NCBI RefSeq assembly: GCF_019598945.1
Contig: NZ_CP080598.1
Location: forward strand, 2,356,001-2,420,000
From: Sphaerospermopsis torques-reginae ITEP-024
GTDB lineage: Bacteria; Cyanobacteriota; Cyanobacteriia; Cyanobacteriales; Nostocaceae
Direction: 5' to 3'
DNA length: 64,000 nt
A program made the translations under genes and the position numbers. The notes beneath the pieces are model-generated. The model was not told the origin of the DNA. It did no database searches and worked only from the letters and a program-made list of their open reading frames with translations. Below, in pieces: positions 44,592 through 54,397 of the stretch. Positions within the stretch are counted from its first letter, which is position 1, and each line of letters begins with the position of its first letter.

Positions 44592-45497
44592 ATGACTTAC
44601 GATAACCGTGCGGAAGTGCAAAAGGTTTTAATTATTACCCTTCTCCTCAATTTATTCGTAATGGGACTCAAAGCATTTGTGGGGTACTCAACAGGTTCTC
44701 TGAGCTTGTTGGCTGACGCATTACATAGTGTTACAGATAGCGCCAATAATGTTTTAGGATTAGTTGCTAGTAAATTTTCTTCCCCCCGCCCAGATCGAGA
44801 GCATCCCTACGGACATCATAAATTTGAAGCTGTGGGTGCTTTAGGAATAGCGGCGTTTTTAGGAATAGCTTGTTTTGAAATTCTCCAAGGAGCTATTGAG
44901 AGAATTATTAAAGGTGGTTCACCTGTAAAAATATCGGGTTCTGAGTTGTGGTTATTGCTAATTGTATTAGGAGTAAATATTTTTGTCGCATTTTATGAAC
45001 GTAATGTTGGTAGGCGGGTAGGTAGTTCAATTTTAATTGCTGATGCTACACATACAATGAGTGATGTGTGGGTGACTATTTCTGTTTTGGGGGGGTTAAT
45101 AGGAATTTGGTGGTTAAATTTTCAATGGTTAGATGTGGTGTTAGCTTTTCCTGTAGCTTTGTTAGTATTTTGGAGTGGATGGTCAGTTTTAAAAGAGAAT
45201 TTACCTTGGTTGGTGGATCAGATGGCGATCGCTCCTGAAGCTATTCATGCGATCGCAATTTCTGTTCCTGGTGTGATTAATTGCCATGATATCGCTTCTC
45301 GTGGTGTTTTGGGTCGTCAAGTTTTTATAGAAATGCACTTAATAGTAGATGCACCAGATGTAGAAACTGCTCACCGTATTACCGAAGAAGTAGAAAGTCA
45401 ACTACAACAACGCTTTAGTCCAGTGAGAATTTTAATTCATGTTGAGCCACCAGCATATAAATCTGAAAGTATTACCTTTGAAAATGGAGCAACTTAA
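44592..45497 (+). CDS. Cation diffusion facilitator transporter
   Basis: 301 aa, six membrane helices and a cytoplasmic C-terminal domain. Metal-site motifs on helices 2 and 5 are LLADALHSVTDSANN and LIADATHTMSDVWVT, with the HP-G-H-x-K-F-E block (REHPYGHHKFEAVGALGIAA) between. The C-terminal ferredoxin-like domain is seen in VINCHDIASRGVLGRQVFIE, MHLIVD. HxxxD/DxxxD composition indicates Zn2+ or related divalent cation efflux by proton antiport. Specific metal not certain. Confidence 0.94.
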   Translation: MTYDNRAEVQKVLIITLLLNLFVMGLKAFVGYSTGSLSLLADALHSVTDSANNVLGLVASKFSSPRPDREHPYGHHKFEAVGALGIAAFLGIACFEILQGAIERIIKGGSPVKISGSELWLLLIVLGVNIFVAFYERNVGRRVGSSILIADATHTMSDVWVTISVLGGLIGIWWLNFQWLDVVLAFPVALLVFWSGWSVLKENLPWLVDQMAIAPEAIHAIAISVPGVINCHDIASRGVLGRQVFIEMHLIVDAPDVETAHRITEEVESQLQQRFSPVRILIHVEPPAYKSESITFENGAT

Positions 45498-45549
45498 AAT
45501 ATTTTCATTTTCAGGATATTTTCATTTTCAGGATATTTTCATGTAAGTA

Positions 45550-45763
45550 GGGGTTGCTGAAAAAGTCTTTCCGTTGAGGCAGGGAACTCTTAACAGGGAA
45601 CAGGGAACAGTTTCAGCTATCTGTCATCCCCAAATTTTTGGATTTCTTAGCCCCAAAATGCACAGTTTTTCAGGTCTAACCTTCAAAAATCTTGCACTTT
45701 GTTTCCTATTGTTCAGCCCCAAACCTTTGATTTATCTGGGTTTTGCCTTTATTCAGCAAGCCC
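45550..45763. mobile_element. MITE family A, copy 2 (214 bp)
   Basis: GGGGTTGCTGAAAAAGTC at the left and CTTTATTCAGCAAGCCC at the right. Flanks are TAAGTA (left) and TACTTA (right), which are reverse complements rather than a direct duplication. Interior matches copy 3 (CATCCCCAAATTTTTGG, GGGAACAG runs). It lies between the CDF gene and queD, with its right end 4 bp from the queD stop. Confidence 0.75.
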
Positions 45764-45766
45764 TAC

Positions 45767-46228
45767 TTACACCCCACCATCATCATCACTTTCACGAGAA
45801 AACAGTAAATTCCAACTTTCACCAGAATTTAACCAACCTGATCTGCGATTTTTAGAATACAAACAGATAGATGTACAAGTTTCATCAATTCTCACTGCTG
45901 TTAATCCTGGTAATCCCGCTTCTTCTAATTTATCATATATCCAAGCTGCAATTGCTTCACTGGTTGGTGATTCCAAACCCGTAGATTCATTTAAATAATA
46001 ATGATCTAAATAATTATCTAGTAAGGGTTGGAGATATTTTTTAATATCTGAATAATCCATCACCATCCCTTGTTTAGCACCTTCTTCCACTAAGGTATTA
46101 GCAGATATATAAACAACTCCACGCCAACTATGTCCATGCAACCGAGCGCATTTCCCGTCATGGTAAGGTAACTTATGTGCTGCCTCAAAGCGAAATTCTT
46201 TACCTATTAACCATTGATTATTAGTCAT
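45767..46228 (-). CDS. queD: 6-carboxy-5,6,7,8-tetrahydropterin synthase
   Basis: 153 aa from the ATG at 46228, which has AGGAG 6 nt upstream; an upstream ATG at 46288 would add 20 residues of unlikely sequence. Motifs FEAAHKLPYHDGKCARLHGH (zinc His and catalytic Cys), VMDYSDIKKYLQPLLDNYLD HYYLN region, and SPTSEAIAAWIYDKL are typical of QueD/PTPS. Catalyses the second step of queuosine precursor synthesis from dihydroneopterin triphosphate. Its 3' end abuts MITE A copy 2. Confidence 0.92.
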   Translation of the reverse strand: MTNNQWLIGKEFRFEAAHKLPYHDGKCARLHGHSWRGVVYISANTLVEEGAKQGMVMDYSDIKKYLQPLLDNYLDHYYLNESTGLESPTSEAIAAWIYDKLEEAGLPGLTAVRIDETCTSICLYSKNRRSGWLNSGESWNLLFSRESDDDGGV

Positions 46229-46442
46229 TCTACTCCTGTATATTATATATATTATATTTGTGTATTTACAAAGAAAGTGTTTCATCAATATTCATACCAA
46301 TTCTGTATGAAGATGCGCCAAATTATATAACGAACCGCAAAGGACTCAAAGAACACAAAGAAAGAGGTGAGAAAATTTAAAAACAATCTCTCCATATCCC
46401 GGAAAATATTCATCCAGGATATCAATTATTGTTTGTGTAAAT

Positions 46443-47335
46443 TCATGCCAGACTATTTGCATCAAAAATACTCCCTTGAATAAAGTCACAATCTAGTTTT
46501 TTACCATTTTTATTTTTGATATGATGGTTTTTATGTGGTGATAAAAGTTTTTCTCCTTGATATTCTGTCCATTCTAAAACCCGTCTTAAACCAATTTTTA
46601 AATATTCTTCTTGCAGTTCTATACTAATATATTTTCTTCCTAAACGTTTAGCTACAGCAGCAGTTGTAAAAGTCCCCGCAAAGGGATCAAGTATTAAATC
46701 TCCTTTGTTACTACTTGCTAACATCATTCTTTCTATTAATGATTCTGGTTTTTGTGAAGGATGATTTTCATACTCTTCCATTCTATATCTCACACGGGGA
46801 AAATACCAAACATTCCCAGGAACTTTTTCTGTATTATAAGGAGTAGGAACAGATTTTCTGTAATCAATCAATTTACGTTGTGAACCAGTTTTTGCTTCAA
46901 TTTTTATCTGATCTGAATTAAAAGTATAGTTATTTTTATCTTTCACACAATGTAAAATGGGTTCATACATTGAACCAAAGTATTTTTTAGCTTGCACACC
47001 AGAACTATCATAATGCCATATTATCCGACTGAGAATAGTTAATTTTTTCTCAAGTAAATATCAAAATAAGGCATTGCTTGGGTACTAGACATTACATAAA
47101 TTGTACCATCTGGTTTGAGAATACGAACACACTCATCTAACCATTGATATGACCAGTTTAAATATTCTGCTTCTGATTCCCATTTATCATAAAAATCACC
47201 AAATTTTTTACCTATATTATAAGGCGGATCAATAATTATTAAATCTACTGTTTCTGAGGAAATATGATTCTTTAATATGTTGATTGTATCACCATGAAAT
47301 ATGATATTTCCCTGTTTTTCATAAGATTGAATCAT
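46443..47335 (-). pseudogene. DNA N-4/N-6 methyltransferase, broken by a -1 frameshift
   Basis: Two frames make one gene. The 5' part (47335-47039) has LIIIDPPYNIGKKFGDFYDK, the catalytic DPPY motif, and stops after DIYLRKN. The 3' part (to 46443) has SSGVQAKKYFGSMYEPILH, HPSQKPESLIERMMLAS and the SAM motif LILDPFAGTFTTAAVAKRLG. The break is at a run of six A (47048-47043 on the minus strand); one more A would join them as DIYLRKKLTILSRIIWHYDS and keep the frame to the end. About 298 aa when joined. No restriction gene adjoins. It may be a decaying orphan methylase, a slippage-controlled gene or a sequencing error. Confidence 0.85.
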
Positions 47336-47589
47336 AATTTATCTCAGAATTTAAGTAAGTAGGCTTAATTAATTGTTAGATAGTGGAACAGGCTTCTAGC
47401 CTGTTGACGGGCAAGATGCCCATCCCACATTTTATATTTAATTGCAACCAGCTACTTAAAAAACAAACCACTCCAGACAAAGAGAACACAGAGAAATAAA
47501 TTTTTTCCCGAAGTTAGCAGTCAGGAGAGAGTAGGGGTTTAGCACTGCTAAACCCATACTACTGTCACCTGTCACCTGTCACCTGTCAC

Positions 47590-49212
47590 CTATTCCCATT
47601 CTATAGTTCCAGGTGGTTTGGAGGTAATGTCATAAACCACACGGTTCACACCTTTTACCTCATTTACAATTCTGGTAGCGATCGCTTCTAGAACATCATA
47701 AGGTACACGCGCCCAGTCTGCTGTCATCCCATCTTCACTAGTGACTATCCGTAAAACTATGGGATAAGCATAAGTACGTTTATCACCCATTACACCCACA
47801 CTACGAATAGGTAATAATACGGCAAAGGCTTGCCAATAGTCATGATACAAGCCGCGCTGATTGATTTCTTGGCGGACAATTAAATCAGCATCACGTAATA
47901 TATTTAACCGTTCTGCTGTCACTTCGCCTAAAATCCGAATCGCTAAACCAGGTCCGGGGAAGGGTTGTCTTTGAACAATTTCTTCTGGTAAACCTATGGA
48001 ACGGCCTACTTTACGAACTTCATCTTTAAACAGTTTCCGCAAAGGTTCAACAAGTTTAAATCTTAAGTCTTTGGGTAAACCACCAACGTTGTGATGACTC
48101 TTAATTTTCACTGCTACTCGTTCACCGGTTTTCGGGTCAACGTTAGTGTCAGCAGATTCAATCACGTCTGGGTAAAGTGTACCCTGTGCTAAATAGTCAA
48201 AGTGACCAAGGCGTTTGGATGTTTCCTCAAAAACGCGAATAAATTCATGGCCGATAATACGGCGTTTTTCTTCAGGATCGGTAATACCTGCAATAGCAGA
48301 AATAAAGCGATCGCGGGCGTTGACATACTCTACGTGAATATGAAACTGTTCTTCAAACAATTTTATCAATCTTTCTGGTTCTAATTTCCGCATAAAGCCT
48401 TGATCAATAAACACACAGGTTAATTGATCACCTATAGCTTTATGTAGCAAAAATGCTAAAGTTGAAGAATCTACACCGCCAGAAAGTGCCAATAATACCC
48501 GTTTATCTCCCACTCTAGCGCGAATTTCTCGAATTGCTTCCTCTACAAAAGCCGCAGTCGTCCAGGTGGGTTCACAGTCGCAGATGTGGTAAACAAAGTT
48601 ACGAATTAATGCTAAACCACCCAGGGAATGTACTACTTCAGGATGAAACTGTACACCATAAAGTTTTGTATCATGATTAGCAATAGCCGCACAGGGAGTA
48701 TTTTCTGTATGTGCTAATAATTCAAACCCTGGTGGCATTTTTGTCACTGAGTCACCATGACTCATCCACATGGTTGTACCATCTTCGACGTTGGTTAACA
48801 AGTCCGTGGGATCATCTATATATAATGATGCTTTACCATATTCACCCCGATCCGCTTTGGTGACTTCTCCTCCCAGTTGGTTTACCATCAACTGCATCCC
48901 ATAGCATACGCCTAAGATGGGGATGCCTAATTTCCAAATTTCTGGATCACAATGGGGCGCGTTTTCGCTATAAACTGAATTTGGACCACCAGATAAAATT
49001 ATCCCTTTGGGGTTGAGTTTCTGTAAATGTTCTGCTGTGGTGCGATAGGATAGCACTTCAGAATATACTTGAGTCTCGCGGATACGTCTAGCGATTAGTT
49101 CTGAATATTGAGAACCAAAGTCTAGAATAACAATCATTTGGCGATTTAACTGCCCCATATTTTCCTGGTTTTGGGGTGCTGCTTCGGTTGGTAGAGTAAC
49201 CGCTGTATTCAT
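47590..49212 (-). CDS. guaA: GMP synthase (glutamine-hydrolysing)
   Basis: 540 aa. Class I glutamine amidotransferase half with [15 protein letters not shown] (catalytic Cys) and [11 protein letters not shown], the ATP pyrophosphatase P-loop [20 protein letters not shown], and the C-terminal dimer domain ending in [10 protein letters not shown]. Converts XMP to GMP. The stop codon is followed immediately by a GTGACAG heptamer array (about 47563-47590). Upstream gap of 231 bp shows no other gene. Confidence 0.97.
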   Translation of the reverse strand: MNTAVTLPTEAAPQNQENMGQLNRQMIVILDFGSQYSELIARRIRETQVYSEVLSYRTTAEHLQKLNPKGIILSGGPNSVYSENAPHCDPEIWKLGIPILGVCYGMQLMVNQLGGEVTKADRGEYGKASLYIDDPTDLLTNVEDGTTMWMSHGDSVTKMPPGFELLAHTENTPCAAIANHDTKLYGVQFHPEVVHSLGGLALIRNFVYHICDCEPTWTTAAFVEEAIREIRARVGDKRVLLALSGGVDSSTLAFLLHKAIGDQLTCVFIDQGFMRKLEPERLIKLFEEQFHIHVEYVNARDRFISAIAGITDPEEKRRIIGHEFIRVFEETSKRLGHFDYLAQGTLYPDVIESADTNVDPKTGERVAVKIKSHHNVGGLPKDLRFKLVEPLRKLFKDEVRKVGRSIGLPEEIVQRQPFPGPGLAIRILGEVTAERLNILRDADLIVRQEINQRGLYHDYWQAFAVLLPIRSVGVMGDKRTYAYPIVLRIVTSEDGMTADWARVPYDVLEAIATRIVNEVKGVNRVVYDITSKPPGTIEWE

Positions 49213-49443
49213 GATGGTGAAAGTGTGTCTTTGAGAATAACAATGAAAAGATGTGTTACCATTTCTGGCTTTTTTAGGTCACTGATGGTTAAAAACCTGT
49301 TTCAAGTACCTAAATACATAGACGCAACAGGTGTCGCGTCTGTGTAGCCGATAAATTTGGCTTATTATTAACAGCGAAAAATCAATCTACAGTAGGTATA
49401 CAAAAATTATTTATTTGCTTTATTTAAGATTATTCATATTAAG

Positions 49444-50559
49444 TTAACATAATTTTTCCATTAGGACACAACCAGTTTTACTCTTGATGATAATTTCTCG
49501 GTTGCGATCAAAAAGCACAGAACCGCATACTGTGGTGTTAATATCTCGGTCACTATGACTTTTAATATATTCTTGAGAGCGAATATCAATGGTTTCGGCA
49601 ATGCTGCTATAAATTTGAGCAGTCCAGTTACTAGCAGTTTTGCTATCTAAGTCTCGGAGATGTTTTAAAGCTGCTTCTGCGGTGGGACTGTGAAATACTC
49701 TATTTATCTCTAAAGCTGGTAAACTGGCGATCGCACAATGGGCAGCTAAAATTTCCCGTCGGCCATCTGCTAGGTGGTGATGGGTGTGAAAAATTCCCCC
49801 TGCTAATTTCATTAGTTTACCGTGATAACCAAATAATAAGATTTCTTTGACTCCTAAAAGATTTGCTTCGACTAATAAAGGTCCTAACCAGTTGGCGGTT
49901 TTTACTAGTTGTTGCGGGTTTATTCCCCATTTTTGTGCTAAGTCTAAACCATTTTCGCCAATACAAAAAACTAAACTTTGAAACTCACTAGCTTTATTTT
50001 GTAAATCACTGCGAAAAGCTGTTAGTTGATCTGGTGTGCTTAAAGGTTGGGAAATACCGCTTGTTCCTAATAAAGAAAGTCCTTCAACTACACCAAAAGC
50101 AGCGTTAGAAGTTCTCACAGCCAGCGATCGCCCTTCTGGTAAAATAATTGTGACGATGATTTTTTCCCCTGGTGCTAAAAGTCGCTGTAGGTTTTCTTTG
50201 ATTAAATTTTGGGCATAAGTATAAATCGCTGCTTGATTTTCATTATTTAATTGTTTACCAATTCCTTCTCCGCCTTTAATAATAACACTTTCACCATCTC
50301 CCGTATACCATTCTACTGTTGCCCAAATTGGTGTATTTTTTGTTAAGTCTAGATTATCACCCGGATCACTGCGAGTAATAGCTAAAGCTGTATTTTCCGA
50401 TATTCCCGCTACTTGCTCAATCAGTATTTCTACAATTTCAGCAGGTGTAATTAAGTCAATATTAACTACATTCAATGGTTGATGATGACGCAACCAATGT
50501 AAAGCCGCAACAGCAGCAGCACAGGCAAAAACAGGGAGAGTGTAACCAGAACGAGACAT
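49444..50559 (-). CDS. cbiD: Cobalt-precorrin-5B C1-methyltransferase
   Basis: 371 aa. RSGYTLPVFACAAAVAALHW at the start, TRSDPGDNLDLTKNTPIWAT, and GTSGISQPLSTPDQLTAF with the later LLFGYHGKLMKLAGGIFHTH, HH motif, all characteristic of CbiD. Acts in the anaerobic corrin pathway to cobalamin. The start ATG has no good ribosome site; a heptamer array begins at the very next upstream base. No other cobalamin gene in the window. Confidence 0.94.
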   Translation of the reverse strand: MSRSGYTLPVFACAAAVAALHWLRHHQPLNVVNIDLITPAEIVEILIEQVAGISENTALAITRSDPGDNLDLTKNTPIWATVEWYTGDGESVIIKGGEGIGKQLNNENQAAIYTYAQNLIKENLQRLLAPGEKIIVTIILPEGRSLAVRTSNAAFGVVEGLSLLGTSGISQPLSTPDQLTAFRSDLQNKASEFQSLVFCIGENGLDLAQKWGINPQQLVKTANWLGPLLVEANLLGVKEILLFGYHGKLMKLAGGIFHTHHHLADGRREILAAHCAIASLPALEINRVFHSPTAEAALKHLRDLDSKTASNWTAQIYSSIAETIDIRSQEYIKSHSDRDINTTVCGSVLFDRNREIIIKSKTGCVLMEKLC

Positions 50560-50611
50560 GATAATTGATAATTGATAATTGATAATTGATAATTGGTAAT
50601 TGGTGATTGGG
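50560..50611. repeat. STRR heptamer array at the cbiD start
   Basis: Five or more TGATAAT/TGGTAAT-type heptamers directly upstream of the cbiD start codon. Further on, at about 50634-50663, a CCTGCTTCC 9-mer is repeated three to four times. Confidence 0.85.
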
Positions 50612-50667
50612 TTATTAACTTCCTTTTCCTCCCCTGCTTCCCCTGCTTCCCCTGCTTCCCCTACCTC

Positions 50668-50967
50668 CTACACTCCTACCTCCAATAACAAAGCTTCCAT
50701 AGCTTCCCAAGAAATACCTTGTTGAATATAACGGGGAGATTCAGGATTATAAGGACTGGCTATGCGGTCAATAGCTACAATTATGGCATCATCTGGTAAT
50801 ATCGGTACATCTGGATCAAAAGCTGTGGGACGCATCAAAGAACTAGAAAATCCCTTGAAAACAGCAATTTTATCTTGTTCATCAGCAATATTGATGGTTA
50901 CTAATAGAACTTCTTGAGGTCGTTTGACGGTGTATTGTTCTAGTCTTTTACCAATGGAATTATTCAT
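50668..50967 (-). CDS. Conserved cyanobacterial protein of unknown function
   Basis: 99 aa from the second ATG (50967), preferred by one codon over 50970. Reads NNSIGKRLEQYTVKRPQEVL, LVTINIADEQDKIAVFKGFS, SSLMRPTAFDPDVPILPDDA and ends ISWEAMEALLLEVGV. Soluble. Probably the cyanobacterial/plastid DUF7734 type; function unknown. About 110 bp upstream of cbiD in the same direction, so possibly co-transcribed. Confidence 0.75.
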   Translation of the reverse strand: MNNSIGKRLEQYTVKRPQEVLLVTINIADEQDKIAVFKGFSSSLMRPTAFDPDVPILPDDAIIVAIDRIASPYNPESPRYIQQGISWEAMEALLLEVGV

Positions 50968-51052
50968 CAAAAGAACATTTTACAAGTTAATTGAATATTT
51001 GCATTACTAACATTAAATAAACAATTAAACGGCAGAATTTATTTCTTTATAC

Positions 51053-51119
51053 GAAACAATCGGGTTGAAAACCTAGCCTTTTCAGGGGAAAAGTTTTGGT
51101 ATCGGGGTATAAATCCCCC
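51053..51119. repeat. Dispersed repeat D, copy 1
   Basis: GAAACAATCGGGTTGAAAAC, then GGGGAAAAGTTTT and a GGGGTATAAATCCCC hairpin. The same order of segments occurs at 51951-52036 on the other side of the DUF3177 gene. Confidence 0.55.
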
Positions 51120-51158
51120 TCAACTAAGCTTCCTGCCTCTGCCTTATTTAATATGTTA

Positions 51159-51749
51159 CTACTGTGTGGCGTTTCTGCCATTTTTACCTAGTTTCACTAA
51201 TACAAAATAGCTGAGATAAACTACATAAATTACTAAGCCAATTATGCCCAAAAACCCAAGAAAGGCTGGTTTGCTATTATAATGGAAATAGTCTTTAAAC
51301 ATTAATGGTGCTTCTAACCAAACTCTACAGTAGTTAGATTTGAGGGCATTTTCTGAAAAGGCACAACTTAAGAAAGGTGCAAAACCAATTACACCTAAAA
51401 GGGAATAAATCGTCATTGCCCAGCGCCAAGATGTGAAAGTCAGCTTTAAAGGACTTTTCGGTTGATACTCAATTTCATCGTTGATATCAACCCAAAACCA
51501 AAGAGAAATAGGAATGAGAATACGAGCCATTAAACCAGAGATAAAACTGACTGCCAACCCACCAATCATTAAGTAAACTGTGATGGCTAATAAACTTGCT
51601 ACTCGCCAGTAAATCATTAGTAAGCGTTGTATACTATCTGCTTTTTGTACAAATGCCCAAATTAGAAGAATCAGGGGAATAATTAAGCTAAATAATAATG
51701 CTAATCTATAATCCATCCAGACATAGGGGCGAAACCAAATTTGTGGCAT
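51159..51749 (-). CDS. DUF3177 family membrane protein
   Basis: 196 aa with about five membrane helices: LALLFSLIIPLILLIWAFV, IYWRVASLLAITVYLMIGGL, SFISGLMARILIPISLWFWV, WRWAMTIYSLLGVIGFAPF and LGIIGLVIYVVYLSYFVLV. The DINDEI motif after helix 3 and the Cys pair (SCAF..., NYCRVW) fit the cyanobacterial DUF3177 family. Function unknown. Flanked on both sides by dispersed repeat D. Confidence 0.85.
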   Translation of the reverse strand: MPQIWFRPYVWMDYRLALLFSLIIPLILLIWAFVQKADSIQRLLMIYWRVASLLAITVYLMIGGLAVSFISGLMARILIPISLWFWVDINDEIEYQPKSPLKLTFTSWRWAMTIYSLLGVIGFAPFLSCAFSENALKSNYCRVWLEAPLMFKDYFHYNSKPAFLGFLGIIGLVIYVVYLSYFVLVKLGKNGRNATQ

Positions 51750-51950
51750 AGTTTTTATTAGTTAATACCGTAGAATTAAGGTTGATTTTGTAAGTATTCA
51801 GCCGTCAGCTATCAGTTTCCTGCCTCCTACCTTCGCTAAAGGAGGCAACAAGCAAAAGGCAAAAGACAGAAGTTTTGTAATTTTGACTTTTGACTTTTGA
51901 CTTGATTTGTCCCCTGATCAGGTTTATAACCAGTGATTTGAGAGATGATC

Positions 51951-52036
51951 AAAACAATCGGGTCTAAAACCGGACTTCGTGCGGCTACGCTAACGCTATT
52001 TAAGGAGAAAAGTTTTTGGAGGGGGGTATAAACCCC
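51951..52036. repeat. Dispersed repeat D, copy 2
   Basis: AAAACAATCGGGTCTAAAAC, an extra CTTCGTGCGGCTACGCTAAC segment, then GGAGAAAAGTTTTT and GGGGTATAAACCCC. Same orientation as copy 1. Confidence 0.55.
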
Positions 52037-52091
52037 ATGACAATAAAGGCCTCCTACCTCCTGCCTTAGTTAAGAGTGATTAGCTAAATCT

Positions 52092-52334
52092 CTAGTCCTC
52101 GTAAAGCCGACACTCATCTGCTTCTGGGTTAGCATCACAATATTTTTCTAAAGAGGTTTTGGGTTTATTTTGACGCTGGTGGGAAGCTTCCGCTTGCAAT
52201 TCTTCGACTGCATCCCAAGCAGCAGCGCATTCTGCGGAGTTGCTGCCGGAAATATCACAGACAGCGCGAGCTTGTTCAACTTCAGCTTGAATTTTTTCTT
52301 CAATGGTGTTGGTTGTTTCTTGAGTGTTTGTCAT
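52092..52334 (-). CDS. cp12: CP12, Calvin cycle regulator
   Basis: 80 aa, acidic and intrinsically disordered type. N-terminal Cys pair in RAVCDISGSNSAEC, the core AAAWDAVEELQAEA, and the C-terminal Cys pair in KYCDANPEADECRLYED, which inserts into GAPDH. CP12 ties GAPDH and phosphoribulokinase into an inactive complex when thioredoxin leaves it oxidised in the dark. All four Cys are present. Single gene, no CBS fusion. Confidence 0.96.
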   Translation of the reverse strand: MTNTQETTNTIEEKIQAEVEQARAVCDISGSNSAECAAAWDAVEELQAEASHQRQNKPKTSLEKYCDANPEADECRLYED

Positions 52335-52689
52335 TGCGTTAATCTCGCTGGGTTTTGTTTATACTAAGTAGAGAGAATCAAAAATTGCGGTTTTTGCTTT
52401 AATGTTCGCTTACTATTCTAACCACTGACTAGCTCAGTTAAACTGCGATCCTGATCATCGCTTACTAATACAGCAAATTACCACAACTATACCCGGATTT
52501 CTCTTAATGTTTTAAGATTTGGCAGCGTATAACTACCGAAAAAGAAGCATACAATATATTTAATATTTAAATGAATATAGGAGTTCCGTCCAGTAAACGC
52601 CCCATTCAGCTTGTCAATTCTGATAAGATGCAATATCTCCCTGGATAACACAAACTACTAGCTTCAACACAAAAACAAGTCCAGCAATC
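52335..52689. promoter_or_regulatory. Divergent region between cp12 and the FIST gene
   Basis: 355 bp without a gene. Presumably holds the cp12 and FIST promoters. No operator or riboswitch could be recognised. Confidence 0.35.
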
Positions 52690-53898
52690 ATGGCAGATCA
52701 AATGCAGTGGGCAAATGCCCTATCAACCCGTCATTCTTTGGAAGCAGCTATTTCAGATGTGGTAGAACAAGCTGTTTCATCTTTAACAGCACCTGCGGAT
52801 CTGGGGCTGGTATTCATTTCGTCTGCTTTTGCGAGTGAGTATTCCCGACTTTTACCATTGCTGGCAGAAAAGCTGTCTGTACCAGTGCTGATTGGTTGTG
52901 GTGCTGCGGGTGTGGTGGGGACGAAATCAAAAAACCAAATTCAGGAAATAGAAGGGGAAGCGGCGATTAGTTTGACGTTGGCGCATCTTCCTGGTGTTGA
53001 TGTTCGCGCTTTTCATATTTTGGGTGATCAGTTGCCTGATTTGGATAGCTCACCAAATGCTTGGATTGATTTAGTGGGTGTGCCACCATCATCTGTACCC
53101 CAGTTTATTTTGTTGTCTAGTGCTTTTTCTTCAGGAACTAATGATTTGTTGCAGGGCTTGGATTTTGCTTACCCTGGTTCGGTGGTTGTGGGGGGACAGG
53201 TCGGCGGAGGTTTTGGCAGCGATCGCATCGGCTTATTTTGTAATGGTCGTCTCTATCGTCAAGGTACTGTGGGTGTGGCTTTGAGTGGTGATATTGTGCT
53301 GGAAAGTGTTGTCGCTCAAGGATGCCGTCCTATTGGTGAACCATTACAGGTGACTAAGGCTGAACGCAATATTATTTTGGAGTTGGATGAACAAGTTCCT
53401 TTGACGGTGTTGCGGAATTTAATTGATAGCCTCAGTGATGAGGAAAAAATGCTGGCGCAGCATTCTTTGTTTGTGGGGTTGGCAATGGATGAGTTTAAGC
53501 TTTCTTTAAAGCAAGGTGATTTTCTCATTCGCAACTTACTAGGAGTAGATCCAGTCGCTGGAGCGATCGCTATTGGCGATCGCATTCGTCCTGGTCAAAG
53601 GTTACAATTTCACCTGCGGGATGCTCAAGCTTCTGCTGAAGAATTAGAATTTCTCTTGCAAGAATATCAAGCTCAAAATAGCAATTCATCCTCTGCTTTA
53701 GGGGCGTTAATGTTTAGTTGTGTGGGACGTGGTACTGGACTTTACGGAAAACCCAATTTTGATTCCCAGTTATTTAGTAGTTATTTTCATGACATCCCTA
53801 TGGGTGGTTGTTTCTGTAGTGGTGAAATCGGTCCTGTGAGTGGCAGAACTTTCCTCCACGGTTATACTTCAGTTTTTGCAATTTGCCGCAGAAGGTGA
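52690..53898 (+). CDS. FIST domain sensory protein
   Basis: 402 aa. The FIST N domain (about residues 30-230) includes VLIGCGAAGVVGTKSKNQIQ and YPGSVVVGGQVGGGFGSDRI; the FIST C domain (about 235-385) includes NLLGVDPVAGAIAIGDRIRP and CVGRGTGLYGKPNFDS, ending GGCFCSGEIGPVSGRTFLHG. Thought to bind small ligands such as amino acids and to feed signalling pathways. No fused kinase or GGDEF domain. Partner unknown. Confidence 0.93.
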   Translation: MADQMQWANALSTRHSLEAAISDVVEQAVSSLTAPADLGLVFISSAFASEYSRLLPLLAEKLSVPVLIGCGAAGVVGTKSKNQIQEIEGEAAISLTLAHLPGVDVRAFHILGDQLPDLDSSPNAWIDLVGVPPSSVPQFILLSSAFSSGTNDLLQGLDFAYPGSVVVGGQVGGGFGSDRIGLFCNGRLYRQGTVGVALSGDIVLESVVAQGCRPIGEPLQVTKAERNIILELDEQVPLTVLRNLIDSLSDEEKMLAQHSLFVGLAMDEFKLSLKQGDFLIRNLLGVDPVAGAIAIGDRIRPGQRLQFHLRDAQASAEELEFLLQEYQAQNSNSSSALGALMFSCVGRGTGLYGKPNFDSQLFSSYFHDIPMGGCFCSGEIGPVSGRTFLHGYTSVFAICRRR

Positions 53899-53913
53899 CA
53901 GGTGATTATGTCT

Positions 53914-53938
53914 CGTTCCCAGTCAGAGACTGGGAACG
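53914..53938 (+). terminator. Perfect 11-bp hairpin after the FIST gene
   Basis: CGTTCCCAGTC and GACTGGGAACG pair perfectly around AGA, 15 bp after the stop codon. It is a palindrome type common in cyanobacteria, here in terminator position, without a long U tract. Confidence 0.6.
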
Positions 53939-54050
53939 ATTATTTACAAAAAAATTATACAATAATTACACTAAAGTATAGTATACTACAAGTGATGATT
54001 AAATATTCCCAAAATTGCCATTATGAAAAGTTATCGGTGGTTGTTATTTA

Positions 54051-54286
54051 GGGCTTGCTGAATAAATGTAAAACCCAGATATATCAAGGGTTACAGGTGG
54101 TCAGTGAGCTTGTCGAACTGTTGATAAAGAGGAAAAAAGTGCAAGGGTTTTGAAGGGTATACCTGAAAAACCGTGCATTTTGGGGATCGCAAACCCAAAA
54201 ATTTGGGGATGACAGATAGCTGAAACTGTTCCCTGTTCCCTGTTAAGAGTTCCCTGTCTTCACGGAAAGACTTTCTCAGCAACCCC
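54051..54286. mobile_element. MITE family A, copy 3 (236 bp, inverted relative to copies 1 and 2)
   Basis: Ends GGGCTTGCTGAATAAA and TTTCTCAGCAACCCC with TATTTA flanking both sides (54045-54050, 54287-54292), a 6-bp target duplication. The interior is the reverse complement of the copy 2 type. No open frame of note. Confidence 0.78.
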
Positions 54287-54397
54287 TATTTATCAGTTTG
54301 TTTATTATCAATCTTATATTAACAGGATGTAAAGAACCGGAAAAAGTCGTTTGATATTTTCAAAGTGTTTAATAAATAAGGAGAAATAGCATCTACC

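Noticed and set aside
46229-46288. Longer N-terminus for QueD
   Set aside because: The extra 20 residues do not resemble relatives, and the downstream ATG has an AGGAG site.
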